Of a stretch of 64,000 nt of DNA, positions 33,968 to 46,000 are shown piece after piece (the first letter of the stretch is position 1; each line of letters starts with the position of its first letter). A program made the translations under genes and the position numbers. The stretch spans positions 191,544,031 through 191,608,030 of the forward strand of contig NC_088201.1 in assembly GCF_037126465.1 (NCBI RefSeq), read 5' to 3'. The notes under the pieces were generated by a model. The model searched no databases. It was not told where the DNA came from and saw only the letters and a list, made by a program, of their open reading frames with translations. The stretch comes from Ornithodoros turicata (taxonomy: Eukaryota; Arthropoda; Arachnida; Ixodida; Argasidae).

Positions 33968-34632
33968 AGGGACCATGAAATGATTTTCGCGAATTCCGAG
34001 TGATCTGCAAGAAACGGTTCTCATGATCCCTCACACACGTCGACTTTTAACCGTATTCGGTGCAAAGGAGACGCAGTTGCCACGCAAAAATAGCGGGCCA
34101 TGACCGCCGAATCCATCCCTTTGAGTCGGGCTTACGTCATCAGCGTCCAGTCCCCTCCGCGAAAGGACGACCTGGACGACCGGAAGCACACACCCCGCGG
34201 GAGCACGAGGGTGCAAGGTTTTCGGTTTGGACAACAGCGACGCCGTATACCTACCGTCGAACTCGGTAGAAATCTGGCGAAAAGCAAATTGTCACTGATG
34301 GAGGAAGAGATTATTCGACGCACACAACATCAAATTAAAAAAAAAAAAAATTAAAACACAGTTCATGGCGAAGTTTGCAAGCTTGCTTGAAAATTTTGCA
34401 ATTCGCTCGCAAAAGACCGTCCGCGAGTCGTCAATATACCCTGCGTGTAATATGACGGCCAGTTCGCCTCGCAGGTGGGTCTTAGCAGACGCCGTTCACG
34501 GCCGTGGGTAATATCGAATGTTTTCCCTATTTGAACGAATTTGAACTTCATAATTCACAGGGTGAAAGCGTAATTACGGAGGAACAAATTGAAAAAGATT
34601 GTAGGCCTGTCAAATATCATTTCATGGTGGCT
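33968..34632. mobile_element. TTAA-flanked MITE (piggyBac/Kolobok type), 665 bp
   Basis: Flanked by TTAA at 33,964-33,967 and 34,633-34,636. Terminal inverted repeats are AGGGACCATGAAATGAT on the left and the complement of AGCCACCATGAAATGAT on the right. No transposase. An A tract (about 34,338) lies inside. Confidence 0.7.
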
Positions 34633-35072
34633 TTAAGTCATTGAAATTATTGGTTAGCAGTCAGGAGGCGCGGATACATATTGATCAGAAAATGACGCTT
34701 GAGACTAATCGGATTGGAATGGTGCGATTTTGAGCTCTGGGTCTTTATACAAAAGCCGCTTTAATGTGTCATCACTGGCCGCCGCAATTTTGCCATGTCG
34801 CCGTTAAAGTGAAGTGTCCGTGGAACAGTGACAGAGTAAGCGCAAACAGAGACTTCGCTTATGTAAGTTGACACACGCATGTTGGGAGGTTAGCCTGCAG
34901 CGTCGTACACACGGACGCATGCTGTAGTTGAGCTCAGATAGTTTGCTTTCGCAATGCATTGTACAAAAAAGAACAGAGGAAGGAAAAACAAAACGAAGAA
35001 TAGAAAATTGGAAAGACCGAAAGTACACAGCTGACGACATATCCATCGGTTGGTCCGCGTACTCGCATTTAT

Positions 35073-35490
35073 ACGGTGTGTCTCACTTAATTCCCCGGGG
35101 CTAAATAATTCGCGAACGGGTGCACCAATCAAATAGATTTCTGTTTTACAAGTATCTGTCCGATACCACCTACAAGTTGTGCACTCTGTGAATGAGTGGA
35201 AGGCGCTCATTATTTAATAAAGATTCAAATGTATTTCATGAAAAAAACGTAACTTCTAAAGCAAGCCGCCGTCGGCATTAAAAGGGGTGCTACCCCTTTT
35301 GGGACCTTCAGTGGACACCTTTTAGGGAAAAATCGAAGCGTGTAATTTGTTGCAGTAATTTATTGATCCCGGTTTACATATGTTTATCACGGCTGGTCGT
35401 GGCAAAGCGCAAAAGGACGTAATTCATTGGTGGGTAATGGAGTGGAAGAGCGTCCTTTTGCGCTTCACCGCCACCAGCCGCGACAAAAAT
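35073..35490 (+). repeat. Truncated copy of the 57-kb foldback family
   Basis: Starts ACGGTGTGTCTCACTTAAT and matches the left half of the element at 57,190, including the AAGCGCAAAAGGACG and GACCAGCCGCGAC blocks around its centre. The right arm is missing after the centre. Confidence 0.65.
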
Positions 35491-35814
35491 TTGCGCACTC
35501 GTTCGCGAATAGAGATGCGAAGCCCCGGCAAAAAAAAAAACGTAAATTTTGGGGGAAAAAAAGTTTTTTTTCGGTTTTCCGGAAAAATTGACCAAAATTT
35601 CCAGTTGACAAAATTCAAAAATGTAAATTTCCGTGCATTCGATGCGTTCCTGCCCGCCAACAGTGCCTTAGGTGCCTCTAACCCGCCAACAACCACCAAC
35701 TTAGAGCTCCCTCTGGCTGCTCCAAGCGATCGCCATCGCGTTTACATAATGTCGGAATTCTGGTCGGAGTGGATGGATTGTTCCAATTACCTATCGCTAA
35801 GTAGACAGCAGTCT

Positions 35815-36040
35815 CACGGGATGCTCTGCTCTGCGTTTATGCCTCGAAGTCGTCACAGATGGACAGATCGACAGATGGAGAGAGGACAGCAGGAAGGAGT
35901 GGGGGAGAGGAGGGTTAGTGTGCGTCCTGGGCCTACTTCAGGGGGAACTGTGCCGACATTCGTCTGGAAAGTCCTCGGAAAACCCAGGGAAAACCTCGGA
36001 CAGCACAGCCGGTGACAGGATACGAACCCATGTCACCTCC
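35815..36040 (-). repeat. SINE-like repeat, minus orientation
   Basis: On the minus strand the sequence carries GGGTTCGTATCC, a good RNA polymerase III B box, then GTCGGCACAGTT, AAGTAGGCCCAGGACG and TCCTTCCTGCTGTCCTCTCT. It is related in the other orientation to 37,905-38,045. No A box or 3' tail was resolved, so the class is uncertain. Confidence 0.5.
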
Positions 36041-36170
36041 TATATTTTTCTGTTGAGCCGTTTTTTTTTTTTTTTACAAAGGTCAAGTTACGAGTACACG
36101 TTACGTGACGCACGCTGTATGTCACTTCATGAATGGTACCCAAAACTGTCGTTGATCCCTAATTCTTATA

Positions 36171-37081
36171 CAGGGTGTCCCAGAAATCATTCACTATCCC
36201 AGATCCCAGAAATGTCACTGAATTATAATTAAAAAAAACTACACCACTTAGAGTCATGCGGTCAACGGCATTTGTTCTTACTGGGTTTTTACCACCTCCT
36301 GATGTGAGTGTCGTGTTATGTAAGTTTAATTATGTAAATTTTTGCGAGCTTAAGAAGGAAATTTGCCAACTAAAGGTCACTTTTTCACCCCACCAATGTG
36401 AAGAGTGTGTCTAATTTACTGAAATAATGATAATTGACAGGGATATTCACGAGCTATGTCATCGGAAATAATAGCCGAACATCATGCTCTATGCGGAGCT
36501 CCCGCAGGATAGCGCACAATGATTTTTTTTTTTTTGCGCAATCTTTGTCAGTCCGAGGAAACGAGGTCGGAAACCCAGCCCACCCTGGCATCGCAAAAAG
36601 AGATAACGCAGGCATGGCTTATCGCGTCCGACTTTCGCTGGGATAGTGCTTTCCCTCTCCCAATTTTAGGAGAGCTCTGTTACTTTTTCCACTATCACTC
36701 TGTGGGCTGGCTTGGGAACCTCCATTCGTCGGACTGGGAGCGATTGCGCTCAAAAAGTCATCGCGCGTTCTGATCCGGTGCTCCGAAAAGCATGATGTTC
36801 GGCTATATTTTCCGGTGGGATAGCTCGTGAATATCACTCCCAATTATCACGAATTTGAGTGAATTCGGCACGCTCTTCATATTGGTGTGGTAAAAAGTGA
36901 CCTTTACTTTGCACATTTCCGAGTTCAGTTCGCAAATATTTACATAATTAAACTTACGATACATGACATTCACATCGGGGGTGGCAAAAACGTAATAAAA
37001 ACAAATGCCGTTAACCGCATGATTCTAGGTGGCGTAGTTTTTTTTATTATAATTCAACGACACGTTTTCTGAGACACCCTG
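36171..37081. mobile_element. CAGGGTG foldback element, 911 bp
   Basis: Ends CAGGGTGTCCCAGAAA and TTTTCTGAGACACCCTG, with long inner inverted arms (for example AAAGTGACCTTTA.TTTGC against its complement). TATA flanks both ends, so the duplication is TA or TATA, as for mariner-type elements. No gene inside. Confidence 0.7.
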
Positions 37082-37085
37082 TATA

Positions 37086-37500
37086 CAGGGTGTTCATGAA
37101 AATCCCCCAGTAATAACTCGAAAACGGCAACACCTTATAGGGAAACTTTTTTTAGGTTAGTATCCTTGATGCGCCGGCCAAAAACTAGTCGTTCAGTTTC
37201 TCAATTGCGAGCGCTGTTAATTAAATAAACATCCTGACTTTTTTTTTTTACTTCGCTGGGCTTTAGTACCTGCGCCGTAGCAATGGTCATCCTGGGACAG
37301 TGCCAATCCAGTAAAAAATAGCTTCGACTTTTAGTGATTTTTTCGAGTAATTAACTGGTTTCGGTTTACGAATTTCTTGCGCGGAGCAGTGCAGGAAGGC
37401 GCTCTTTCACTGAACTATCCTGCGCTCAAATTCGTGTTGATCCGCTTCCATTGTTTGCGGGGGAACCGCAAGATAAGGACCAGCCACGAGTGAGCGTTTC
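37086..37500 (+). repeat. Partial CAGGGTG-family element
   Basis: Begins CAGGGTGTTCATGAAAATCC immediately after a TATA shared with the preceding element. Its right end is missing. The segment 37,195-37,490 is related in the same orientation to 56,655-56,970, beyond the satellite array. Confidence 0.6.
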
Positions 37501-37904
37501 ATATGGCTTCTCGTTTTCTACTGAACTCGTAAACAGGATTGCGGTCGTGTCATTCGACGGGGCAGACAGTTCGTCTTTATTGCAATAATGACAAGCACTT
37601 GCCAATGATTGAGTTGATCCAGAATAGAAGCTCGAGCGTAAGCTTCCAGCGTGTTGCAGTCACGAGCGATGTCCTTGGTTTCTTCCTCTTAGTATATCTG
37701 TGACGTTGTCTTTTCTTTTTATAAATTCACCTATAAAGTTGTTTGATAATCTCTAAAAACGCATAAGTCACGACTGGAAATGCTAGGCCGGGCTCTATTC
37801 GCTCAGTCAACGGGCCGGGCCGGGCTCGACTGAATTGGCCACCGGGTCAGGCTGGGCCGCATAAAAACAGGAAGGCGCTCGCCCGGGCCGTTCAGAGCTC
37901 TAAT

Positions 37905-38045
37905 GTGAGTACAGTTCAACCTGAAGTCGGCCCAGGGGGCGTACTAACACCCTGCTCTCCTATGAACTCCTGCTGTCCTCTCTACACCTGCCCACGTCTC
38001 TACGTCGCTTATAGCCACAGTTGCTTCGCTGCGCTAACACGGAAT
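37905..38045 (+). repeat. SINE-like repeat, plus orientation
   Basis: Shares AAGTCGGCCCAGG, TCCTGCTGTCCTCTCTAC and further blocks with the minus-strand copy at 35,815-36,040. It ends just before the (TA)n tract that opens the ribozyme array. Confidence 0.55.
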
Positions 38046-38049
38046 TTAA

Positions 38050-38079
38050 TATACATATATATATATATATATATATATG
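38050..38079. repeat. (TA)n microsatellite at the left edge of the array
   Basis: About 28 bp of ATATAT between the SINE-like copy and the first inverted satellite unit. A similar tract closes the array on the right. Confidence 0.9.
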
Positions 38080-38089
38080 TTTACAATTT

Positions 38090-38168
38090 GATCGTGCCCT
38101 CCCAGCCAAGGACAGCTGTTTCGGTCTACTTGGACCTCGTCAGCCTGGCGCAGGAAAGTGACACGATC
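38090..38168 (-). ncRNA. Hammerhead ribozyme, inverted unit 1
   Basis: Reverse-complement copy of the 79-nt motif, with CTGACGA, GGTC/GACC helix II, GAAA and the GTC site intact. One change in the middle part of helix I (CTTTCC for CTTCCC) costs one pair. Confidence 0.8.
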
Positions 38169-38321
38169 TTGGATCGGCGCAACAGTGCGTCTCGTCGAGA
38201 CGTCAATGTTCCACGGTGACGGCGTCACCTGTGGAGGCCGCAGTGCAAGCCAGCAAGTACATATACAAAGGAAAAATAGCCGAAGCTCTGTAGCTGCACG
38301 TTGAGCACATGTTTACAATTT

Positions 38322-38400
38322 GATCGTGCCCTCCCAGCCAAGGACAGCTGTTTCGGTCTACTTGGACCTCGTCAGCCTGGCGCAGGGAAGTGACACGATC
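38322..38400 (-). ncRNA. Hammerhead ribozyme, inverted unit 2
   Basis: Exactly 232 bp from inverted unit 1, with an intact core and all three helix I segments. Transcription through the array on either strand would therefore yield at least some ribozymes. Confidence 0.8.
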
Positions 38401-39216
38401 TTGGATCGGCGCAACAGTGCGTCTCGTCGAGACGTCAATGTTCCACGGGTGACGCCGTCAATGTTCCACAGGTGACGCCGTCACCGTGGAACATTGACGT
38501 CTCGACGAGACGCACTATTGCGCCGATCCAAGATCGTGTCACTTCCCTGCGCTAGGCTGACGAGGTCCAAGTGGACCGAAACAGCTGTCCTTGGCTGGGA
38601 GGGCACGATCAAATTCTAAACATGTGCTCAACGTGCAGCTACAGAGCTTCGGCTATTTTTCCTTTGTATATGTACTTGCTGGCTTGCACTGCGGCCTCCA
38701 CAGGTGACGCCGTCACCGTGGAACATTGACGTCTCGACGAGACGCACTGTTGCGCCGATCCAAGATCGTGTCACTTCCCTGCGCCAGGCTGACGAGGTCC
38801 AAGTAGACCGAAACAGCTGTCCTTGGCTGGGAGGGCACGATCAAATTGTAAACGTGCAACTACAGAGCTTCGGCTATTTTTCCTTTGTATATGTACTTGC
38901 TGGCTTGCACTGCGGCCTCCACAGGTGACGCCGTCACCGTGGAACATTGACGTCTCGACGAGACGCACTGTTGCGCCGATCCAAGATCGTGTCACTTCCC
39001 TGCGCCAGGCTGACGAGGTCCAAGTAGACCGAAACAGCTGTCCCTGGCTGGGAGGGCACGATCAAATTGTAAACATGTGCTCAACGTGCAGCTACAGAGC
39101 TTCGGCTATTTTTCCTTTGTATATGTACTTGCTGGCTTGCACTGCGGCCTCCACAGGTGACGCCGTCACCGTGGAACATTGACGTCTCGACGAGACGCAC
39201 TGTTGCGCCGATCCAA

Positions 39217-39295
39217 GATCGTGTCACTTCCCTGCGCCAGGCTGACGAGGTCCAAGTAGACCGAAACAGCTGTCCTTGGCTGGGAGGGCACGATC
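39217..39295 (+). ncRNA. Type I hammerhead ribozyme, representative unit
   Basis: Self-cleaving RNA. Read from 5': helix I strand GATCGTG (39217), loop TCA, CTTCCC, loop TGC, GCCAGG; core box CTGACGA (39242-39248); helix II GGTC, loop CAAGTA, GACC; core box GAAA (39263-39266); helix III reduced to one C-G pair around AGCT; then GTC with cleavage predicted after C39274; returning helix I strand CTTGGC, T, GGGAGG, G, CACGATC. Helix I thus pairs in three blocks of 6, 6 and 7, separated by internal loops of the kind that make tertiary contacts. All invariant core bases are present. A one-pair helix III is typical of Penelope and retrozyme hammerheads, which may act as dimers. Equivalent motifs lie at the same offset (+60) in the other units. 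Confidence 0.88.
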
Positions 39296-42200
39296 AAATT
39301 GTAAACATGTGCTCAACGTGCAGCTACAGAGCTTCGGCTATTTTTCCTTTGTATATGTACTTGCTGGCTTGCACTGCGGCCTCCACAGGTGACGCCGTCA
39401 TCGTGGAACATTGACGTCTCGACGAGACGCACTGTTGCGCCGATCCAAGATCGTGTCACTTCCCTGCGCCAGGCTGACGAGGTCCAAGTAGACCGAAACA
39501 GCTGTCCCTGGCTGGGAGGGCACGATCAAATTGTAAACATGTGCTCAACGTGCAGCTACAGAGCTTCGGCTATTTTTCCTTTGTATATGTACTTGCTGGC
39601 TTGCACTGCGGCCTCCACAGGTGACGCCGTCACCGTGGAACATTGACGTCTCGACGAGACGCACTGTTGCGCCGATCCAAGATCGTGTCACTTCCCTGCG
39701 CTAGGCTGACGAGGTCCAAGTAGACCGAAACAGCTGTCCTTGGCTGGGAGGGCACGATCAAATTGTAAACATGTGCTCAACGTGCAGCTACAGAGCTTTG
39801 GCTATTTTTCCTTTGTATATGTACTTGCTGGCTTGCACTGCGGCCTCCACAGGTGACGCCGTCACCGTGGAACATTGACGTCTCGACGAGACGCACTGTT
39901 GCGCCGATCCAAGATCGTGTCACTTCCCTGCGCCAGGCTGACGAGGTCCAAGTAGACCGAAACAGCTGTCCTTGGCTGGGAGGGCACGATCAAATTGTAA
40001 ACATGTGCTCAACGTGCAGCTACAGAGCTTCGGCTATTTTTCCTTTGTATATGTACTTGCTGGCTTGCACTGCGGCCTCCACAGGTGACGCCGTCACCGT
40101 GGAACTTTGACGTCTCGACGAGACGCACTGTTGCGCCGATCCAAGATCGTGTCACTTCCCTGCGCCAGGCTGACGAGGTCCAAGTAGACCGAAACAGCTG
40201 TCCCTGGCTGGGAGGGCACGATCAAATTGTAAACATGTGCTCAACGTGCAGCTACAGAGCTTCGGCTATTTTTCCTTTGTATATGTACTTGCTGGCTTGC
40301 ACTGCGGCCTCCACAGGTGACGCCGTCACCGTGGAACATTGACGTCTCGACGAGACGCACTGTTGCGCCGATCCAAGATCGTGTCACTTCCCTGCGCCAG
40401 GCTGACGAGGTCCAAGTAGACCGAAACAGCTGTCCTTGGCTGGGAGGGCACGATCAAATTGTAAACATGTGCTCAACGTGCAGCTACAGAGCTTCGGCTA
40501 TTTTTCCTTTGTATATGTACTTGCTGGCTTGCACTGCGGCCTCCACAGGTGACGCCGTCACCGTGGAACATTGACGTCTCGACGAGACGCACTGTTGCGC
40601 CGATCCAAGATCGTGTCACTTCCCTGCGCCAGGCTGACGAGGTCCAAGTAGACCGAAACAGCTGTCCCTGGCTGGGAGGGCACGATCAAATTGTAAACAT
40701 GTGCTCAACGTGCAGCTACAGAGCTTCGGCTATTTTTCCTTTGTATATGTACTTGCTGGCTTGCACTGCGGCCTCCACAGGTGACGCCGTCACCGTGGAA
40801 CATTGACGTCTCGACGAGACGCACTGTTGCGCCGATCCAAGATCGTGTCACTTCCCTGCGCCAGGCTGACGAGGTCCAAGTAGACCGAAACAGCTGTCCT
40901 TGGCTGGGAGGGCACGATCAAATTGTAAACATGTGCTCAACGTGCAGCTACAGAGCTTCGGCTATTTTTCCTTTGTATATGTACTTGCTGGCTTGCACTG
41001 CGGCCTCCACAGGTGACGCCGTCACCGTGGAACATTGACGTCTCGACGAGACGCACTGTTGCGCCGATCCAAGATCGTGTCACTTCCCTGCGCCAGGCTG
41101 ACGAGGTCCAAGTAGACCGAAACAGCTGTCCTTGGCTGGGAGGGCACGATCAAATTGTAAACATGTGCTCAACGTGCAGCTACAGAGCTTCGGCTATTTT
41201 TCCTTTGTATATGTACTTGCTGGCTTGCACTGCGGCCTCCACAGGTGACGCCGTCACCGTGGAACATTGACGTCTCGACGAGACGCACTGTTGCGCCGAT
41301 CCAAGATCGTGTCACTTCCCTGCGCCAGGCTGACGAGGTCCAAGTAGACCGAAACAGCTGTCCTTGGCTGGGAGGGCACGATCAAATTGTAAACATGTGC
41401 TCAACGTGCAGCTACAGAGCTTCGGCTATTTTTCCTTTGTATATGTACTTGCTGGCTTGCACTGCGGCCTCCACAGGTGACGCCGTCACCGTGGAACATT
41501 GACGTCTCGACGAGACGCACTGTTGCGCCGATCCAAGATCGTGTCACTTCCCTGCGTCAGGCTGACGAGGTCCAAGCAGACCGAAACAGCTGTCCTTGGC
41601 TGGGAGGGCACGATCAAATTGTAAACATGTGCTCAACGTGCAGCTACAGAGCTTCGGCTATTTTTCCTTTGTATATGTACTTGCTGGCTTGCACTGCGGC
41701 CTCCACAGGTGACGCCGTCACCGTGGAATATTGACGTCTCGACGAGACGCACTGTTGCGCCGATCCAAGATCGTGTCACTTCCCTGCGCCAGGCTGACGA
41801 GGTCCAAGTAGACCGAAACAGCTGTCCTTGGCTGGGAGGGCACGATCAAATTGTAAACATGTGCTCAACGTGCAGCTACAGAGCTTTGGCTATTTTTCCT
41901 TTGTATATGTACTTGCTGGCTTGCACTGCGGCCTCCACAGGTGACGCCGTCACCGTGGAACATTGACGTCTCGACGAGACGCACTGTTGCGCCGATCCAA
42001 GATCGTGTCACTTCCCTGCGCCAGGCTGACGAGGTCCAAGTAGACCGAAACAGCTGTCCTTGGCTGGGAGGGCACGATCAAATTGTAAACATGTGCTCAA
42101 CGTGCAGCTACAGAGCTTCGGCTATTTTTCCTTTGTATATGTACTTGCTGGCTTGCACTGCGGCCTCCACAGGTGACGCCGTCACCGTGGAACATTGACG

Positions 42201-42928
42201 TCTCGACGAGACGCACTGTTGCGCCGATCCAAGATCGTGTCACTTCCCTGCGTCAGGCTGACGAGGTCCAAGCAGACCGAAACAGCTGTCCTTGGCTGGG
42301 AGGGCACGATCAAATTGTAAACATGTGCTCAACGTGCAGCTACAGAGCTTCGGCTATTTTTCCTTTGTATATGTACTTGCTGGCTTGCACTGCGGCCTCC
42401 ACAGGTGACGCCGTCACCGTGGAATATTGACGTCTCGACGAGACGCACTGTTGCGCCGATCCAAGATCGTGTCACTTCCCTGCGCCAGGCTGACGAGGTC
42501 CAAGTAGACCGAAACAGCTGTCCTTGGCTGGGAGGGCACGATCAAATTGTAAACATGTGCTCAACGTGCAGCTACAGAGCTTTGGCTATTTTTCCTTTGT
42601 ATATGTACTTGCTGGCTTGCACTGCGGCCTCCACAGGTGACGCCGTCACCGTGGAACATTGACGTCTCGACGAGACGCACTGTTGCGCCGATCCAAGATC
42701 GTGTCACTTCCCTGCGCCAGGCTGACGAGGTCCAAGTAGACCGAAACAGCTGTCCTTGGCTGGGAGGGCACGATCAAATTGTAAACATGTGCTCAACGTG
42801 CAGCTACAGAGCTTCGGCTATTTTTCCTTTGTATATGTACTTGCTGGCTTGCACTGCGACCTCCACAGGTGACGCCGTCACCGTGGAACATTGACGTCTC
42901 GACGAGACGCACTGTTGCGCCGATCCAA

Positions 42929-43007
42929 GATCGTGTCACTTCCCTGCGCCAGGCTGACGAGGTCCAAGTAGACCAAAACAGCTGTCCTTGGCTGGGAGGG
43001 CACGATC
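42929..43007 (+). ncRNA. Hammerhead unit with a broken core
   Basis: In this unit the box after helix II reads AAAA instead of GAAA (near 42,975). The lost G is an invariant catalytic-core base, so cleavage of this unit should fail. An otherwise normal unit. Confidence 0.75.
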
Positions 43008-46000
43008 AAATTGTAAACATGTGCTCAACGTGCAGCTACAGAGCTTCGGCTATTTTTCCTTTGTATATGTATTTGCTGGCTTGCACTGCGGCCTCCACAG
43101 GTGACGCCGTCACCGTGGAACTTTGACGTCTCGGCGAGACGCACTGTTGCGCCGATCCAAGATCGTGTCACTTCCCTGCGCCAGGCTGACGAGGTCCAAG
43201 TAGACCGAAACAGCTGTCCCTGGCTGGGAGGGCACGATCAAATTGTAAACATGTGCTCAACGTGCAGCTACAGAGCTTCGGCTATTTTTCCTTTGTATAT
43301 GTACTTGCTGGCTTGCACTGCGGCCTCCACAGGTGACGCCGTCCCCGTGGAACATTAACGTCTCGACGAGACGCACTGTTGCGCCGATCCAAGATCGTGT
43401 CACTTCCCTGCGCCAGGCTGACGAGGTCCAAGTAGACCGAAACAGCTGTCCCTGGCTGGGAGGGCACGATCAAATTGTAAACATGTGCTCAACGTGCAGC
43501 TACAGAGCTTCGGCTATTTTTCCTTTGTATATGTACTTGCTGGCTTGCACTGCGGCCTCCACAGGTGACGCCGTCACCGTGGAACATTGACGTCTCGACG
43601 AGACGCACTGTTGCGCCGATCCAAGATCGTGTCACTTCCCTGCGCCAGGCTGACGAGGTCCAAGTAGACCGAAACAGCTGTCCTTGGCTGGGAGGGCACG
43701 ATCAAATTGTAAACATGTGCTCAACGTGCAGCTACAGAGCTTCGGCTATTTTTCCTTTGTATATGTACCTGCTGGCTTGCACTGCGGCCTCCACAGGTGA
43801 CGCCGTCACCGTGGAACATTGACGTCTCGACGAGACGCACTGTTGCGCCGATCCAAGATCGTGTCACTTTCCTGCGCCAGGCTGACGAGGTCCAAGTAGA
43901 CCGAAACAGCTGTCCTTGGCTGGGAGGGCACGATCAAATTGTAAACATGTGCTCAACGTGCAGCTACAGAGCTTCGGCTATTTTTCCTTTGTATATGTAC
44001 TTGCTGGCTTGCACTGCGGCCTCCACAGGTGACGCCGTCACCGTGGAACATTGACGTCTCGACGAGACGCACTGTTGCGCCGATCCAAGATCGTGTCACT
44101 TCCCTGCGCCAGGCTGACGAGGTCCAAGTAGACCGAAACAGCTGTCCTTGGCTGGGAGGGCACGATCAAATTGTAAACATGTGCTCAACGTGCAGCTACA
44201 GAGCTTCGGCTATTTTTCCTTTGTATATGTACTTGCTGGCTTGCACTGCGGCCTCCACAGGTGACGCCGTCACCGTGGAACATTGACGTCTCGACGAGAC
44301 GCACTGTTGCGCCGATCCAAGATCGTGTCACTTCCCTGCGCCAGGCTGACGAAGTCCAAGTAGACCGAAACAGCTGTCCTTGGCTGGGAGGGCACGATCA
44401 AATTGTAAACATGTGCTCAACGTGCAGCTACAGAGCTTCGGCTATTTTTCCTTTGTATATGTACTTGCTGGCTTGCACTGCGGCCTCCACAGGTGACGCC
44501 GTCACCGTGGAACATTGACGTCTCGACGAGACGCACTGTTGCGCCGATCCAAGATCGTGTCACTTCCCTGCGCCAGGCTGACGAGGTCCAAGTAGACCGA
44601 AACAGCTGTCCTTGGCTGGGAGGGCACGATCAAATTGTAAACATGTGCTCAACGTGCAGCTACAGAGCTTCGGCTATTTTTCCTTTGTATATGTACTTGC
44701 TGGCTTGCACTGCGGCCTCCACAGGTGACGCCGTCACCGTGGAACATTGACGTCTCGACGAGACGCACTGTTGCGCCGATCCAAGATCGTGTCACTTCCC
44801 TGCGCCAGGCTGACGAGGTCCAAGTAGACCGAAACAGCTGTCCTTGGCTGGGAGGGCACGATCAAATTGTAAACATGTGCTCAACGTGCAGCTACAGAGC
44901 TTCGGCTCTTTTTCCTTTGTATATGTACTTGCTGGCTTGCACTGCGGCCTCCACAGGTGACGCCGTCACCGTGGAACATTGACGTCTCGACGAGACGCAC
45001 TGTTGCGCCGATCCAAGATCGTGTCACTTCCCTGCGTCAGGCTGACGAGGTCCAAGCAGACCGAAACAGCTGTCCTTGGCTGGGAGGGCACGATCAAATT
45101 GTAAACATGTGCTCAACGTGCAGCTACAGAGCTTCGGCTATTTTTCCTTTGTATATGTACTTGCTGGCTTGCACTGCGGCCTCCACAGGTGACGCCGTCA
45201 CCGTGGAACATTGACGTCTCGACGAGACGCACTGTTGCGCCGATCCAAGATCGTGTCACTTCCCTGCGCCAGGCTGACGAGGTCCAAGTAGACCGAAACA
45301 GCTGTCCTTGGCTGGGAGGGCACGATCAAATTGTAAACATGTGCTCAACGTGCAGCTACAGAGCTTTGGCTATTTTTCCTTTGTATATGTACTTGCTGGC
45401 TTGCACTGCGGCCTCCACAGGTGACGCCGTCACCGTGGAACATTGACGTCTCGACGAGACGCACTGTTGCGCCGATCCAAGATCGTGTCACTTCCCTGCG
45501 CCAGGCTGACGAGGTCCAAGTAGACCGAAACAGCTGTCCTTGGCTGGGAGGGCACGATCAAATTGTAAACATGTGCTCAACGTGCAGCTACAGAGCTTCG
45601 GCTATTTTTCCTTTGTATATGTACTTGCTGGCTTGCACTGCGGCCTCCACAGGTGACGCCGTCACCGTGGAACATTGACGTCTCGACGAGACGCACTGTT
45701 GCGCCGATCCAAGATCGTGTCACTTCCCTGCGCCAGGCTGACGAGGTCCAAGTAGACCGAAACAGCTGTCCTTGGCTGGGAGGGCACGATCAAATTGTAA
45801 ACATGTGCTCAACGTGCAGCTACAGAGCTTCGGCTATTTTTCCTTTGTATATGTACTTGCTGGCTTGCACTGCGGCCTCCACAGGTGACGCCGTCACCGT
45901 GGAACTTTGACGTCTCGACGAGACGCACTGTTGCGCCGATCCAGGATCGTGTCACTTCCCTGCGCCAGGCTGACGAGGTCCAAGTAGACCGAAACAGCTG

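Noticed and set aside
35380..36015. 211-codon ORF
   Set aside because: Runs across the end of a truncated foldback copy and a SINE-like repeat on the opposite strand.
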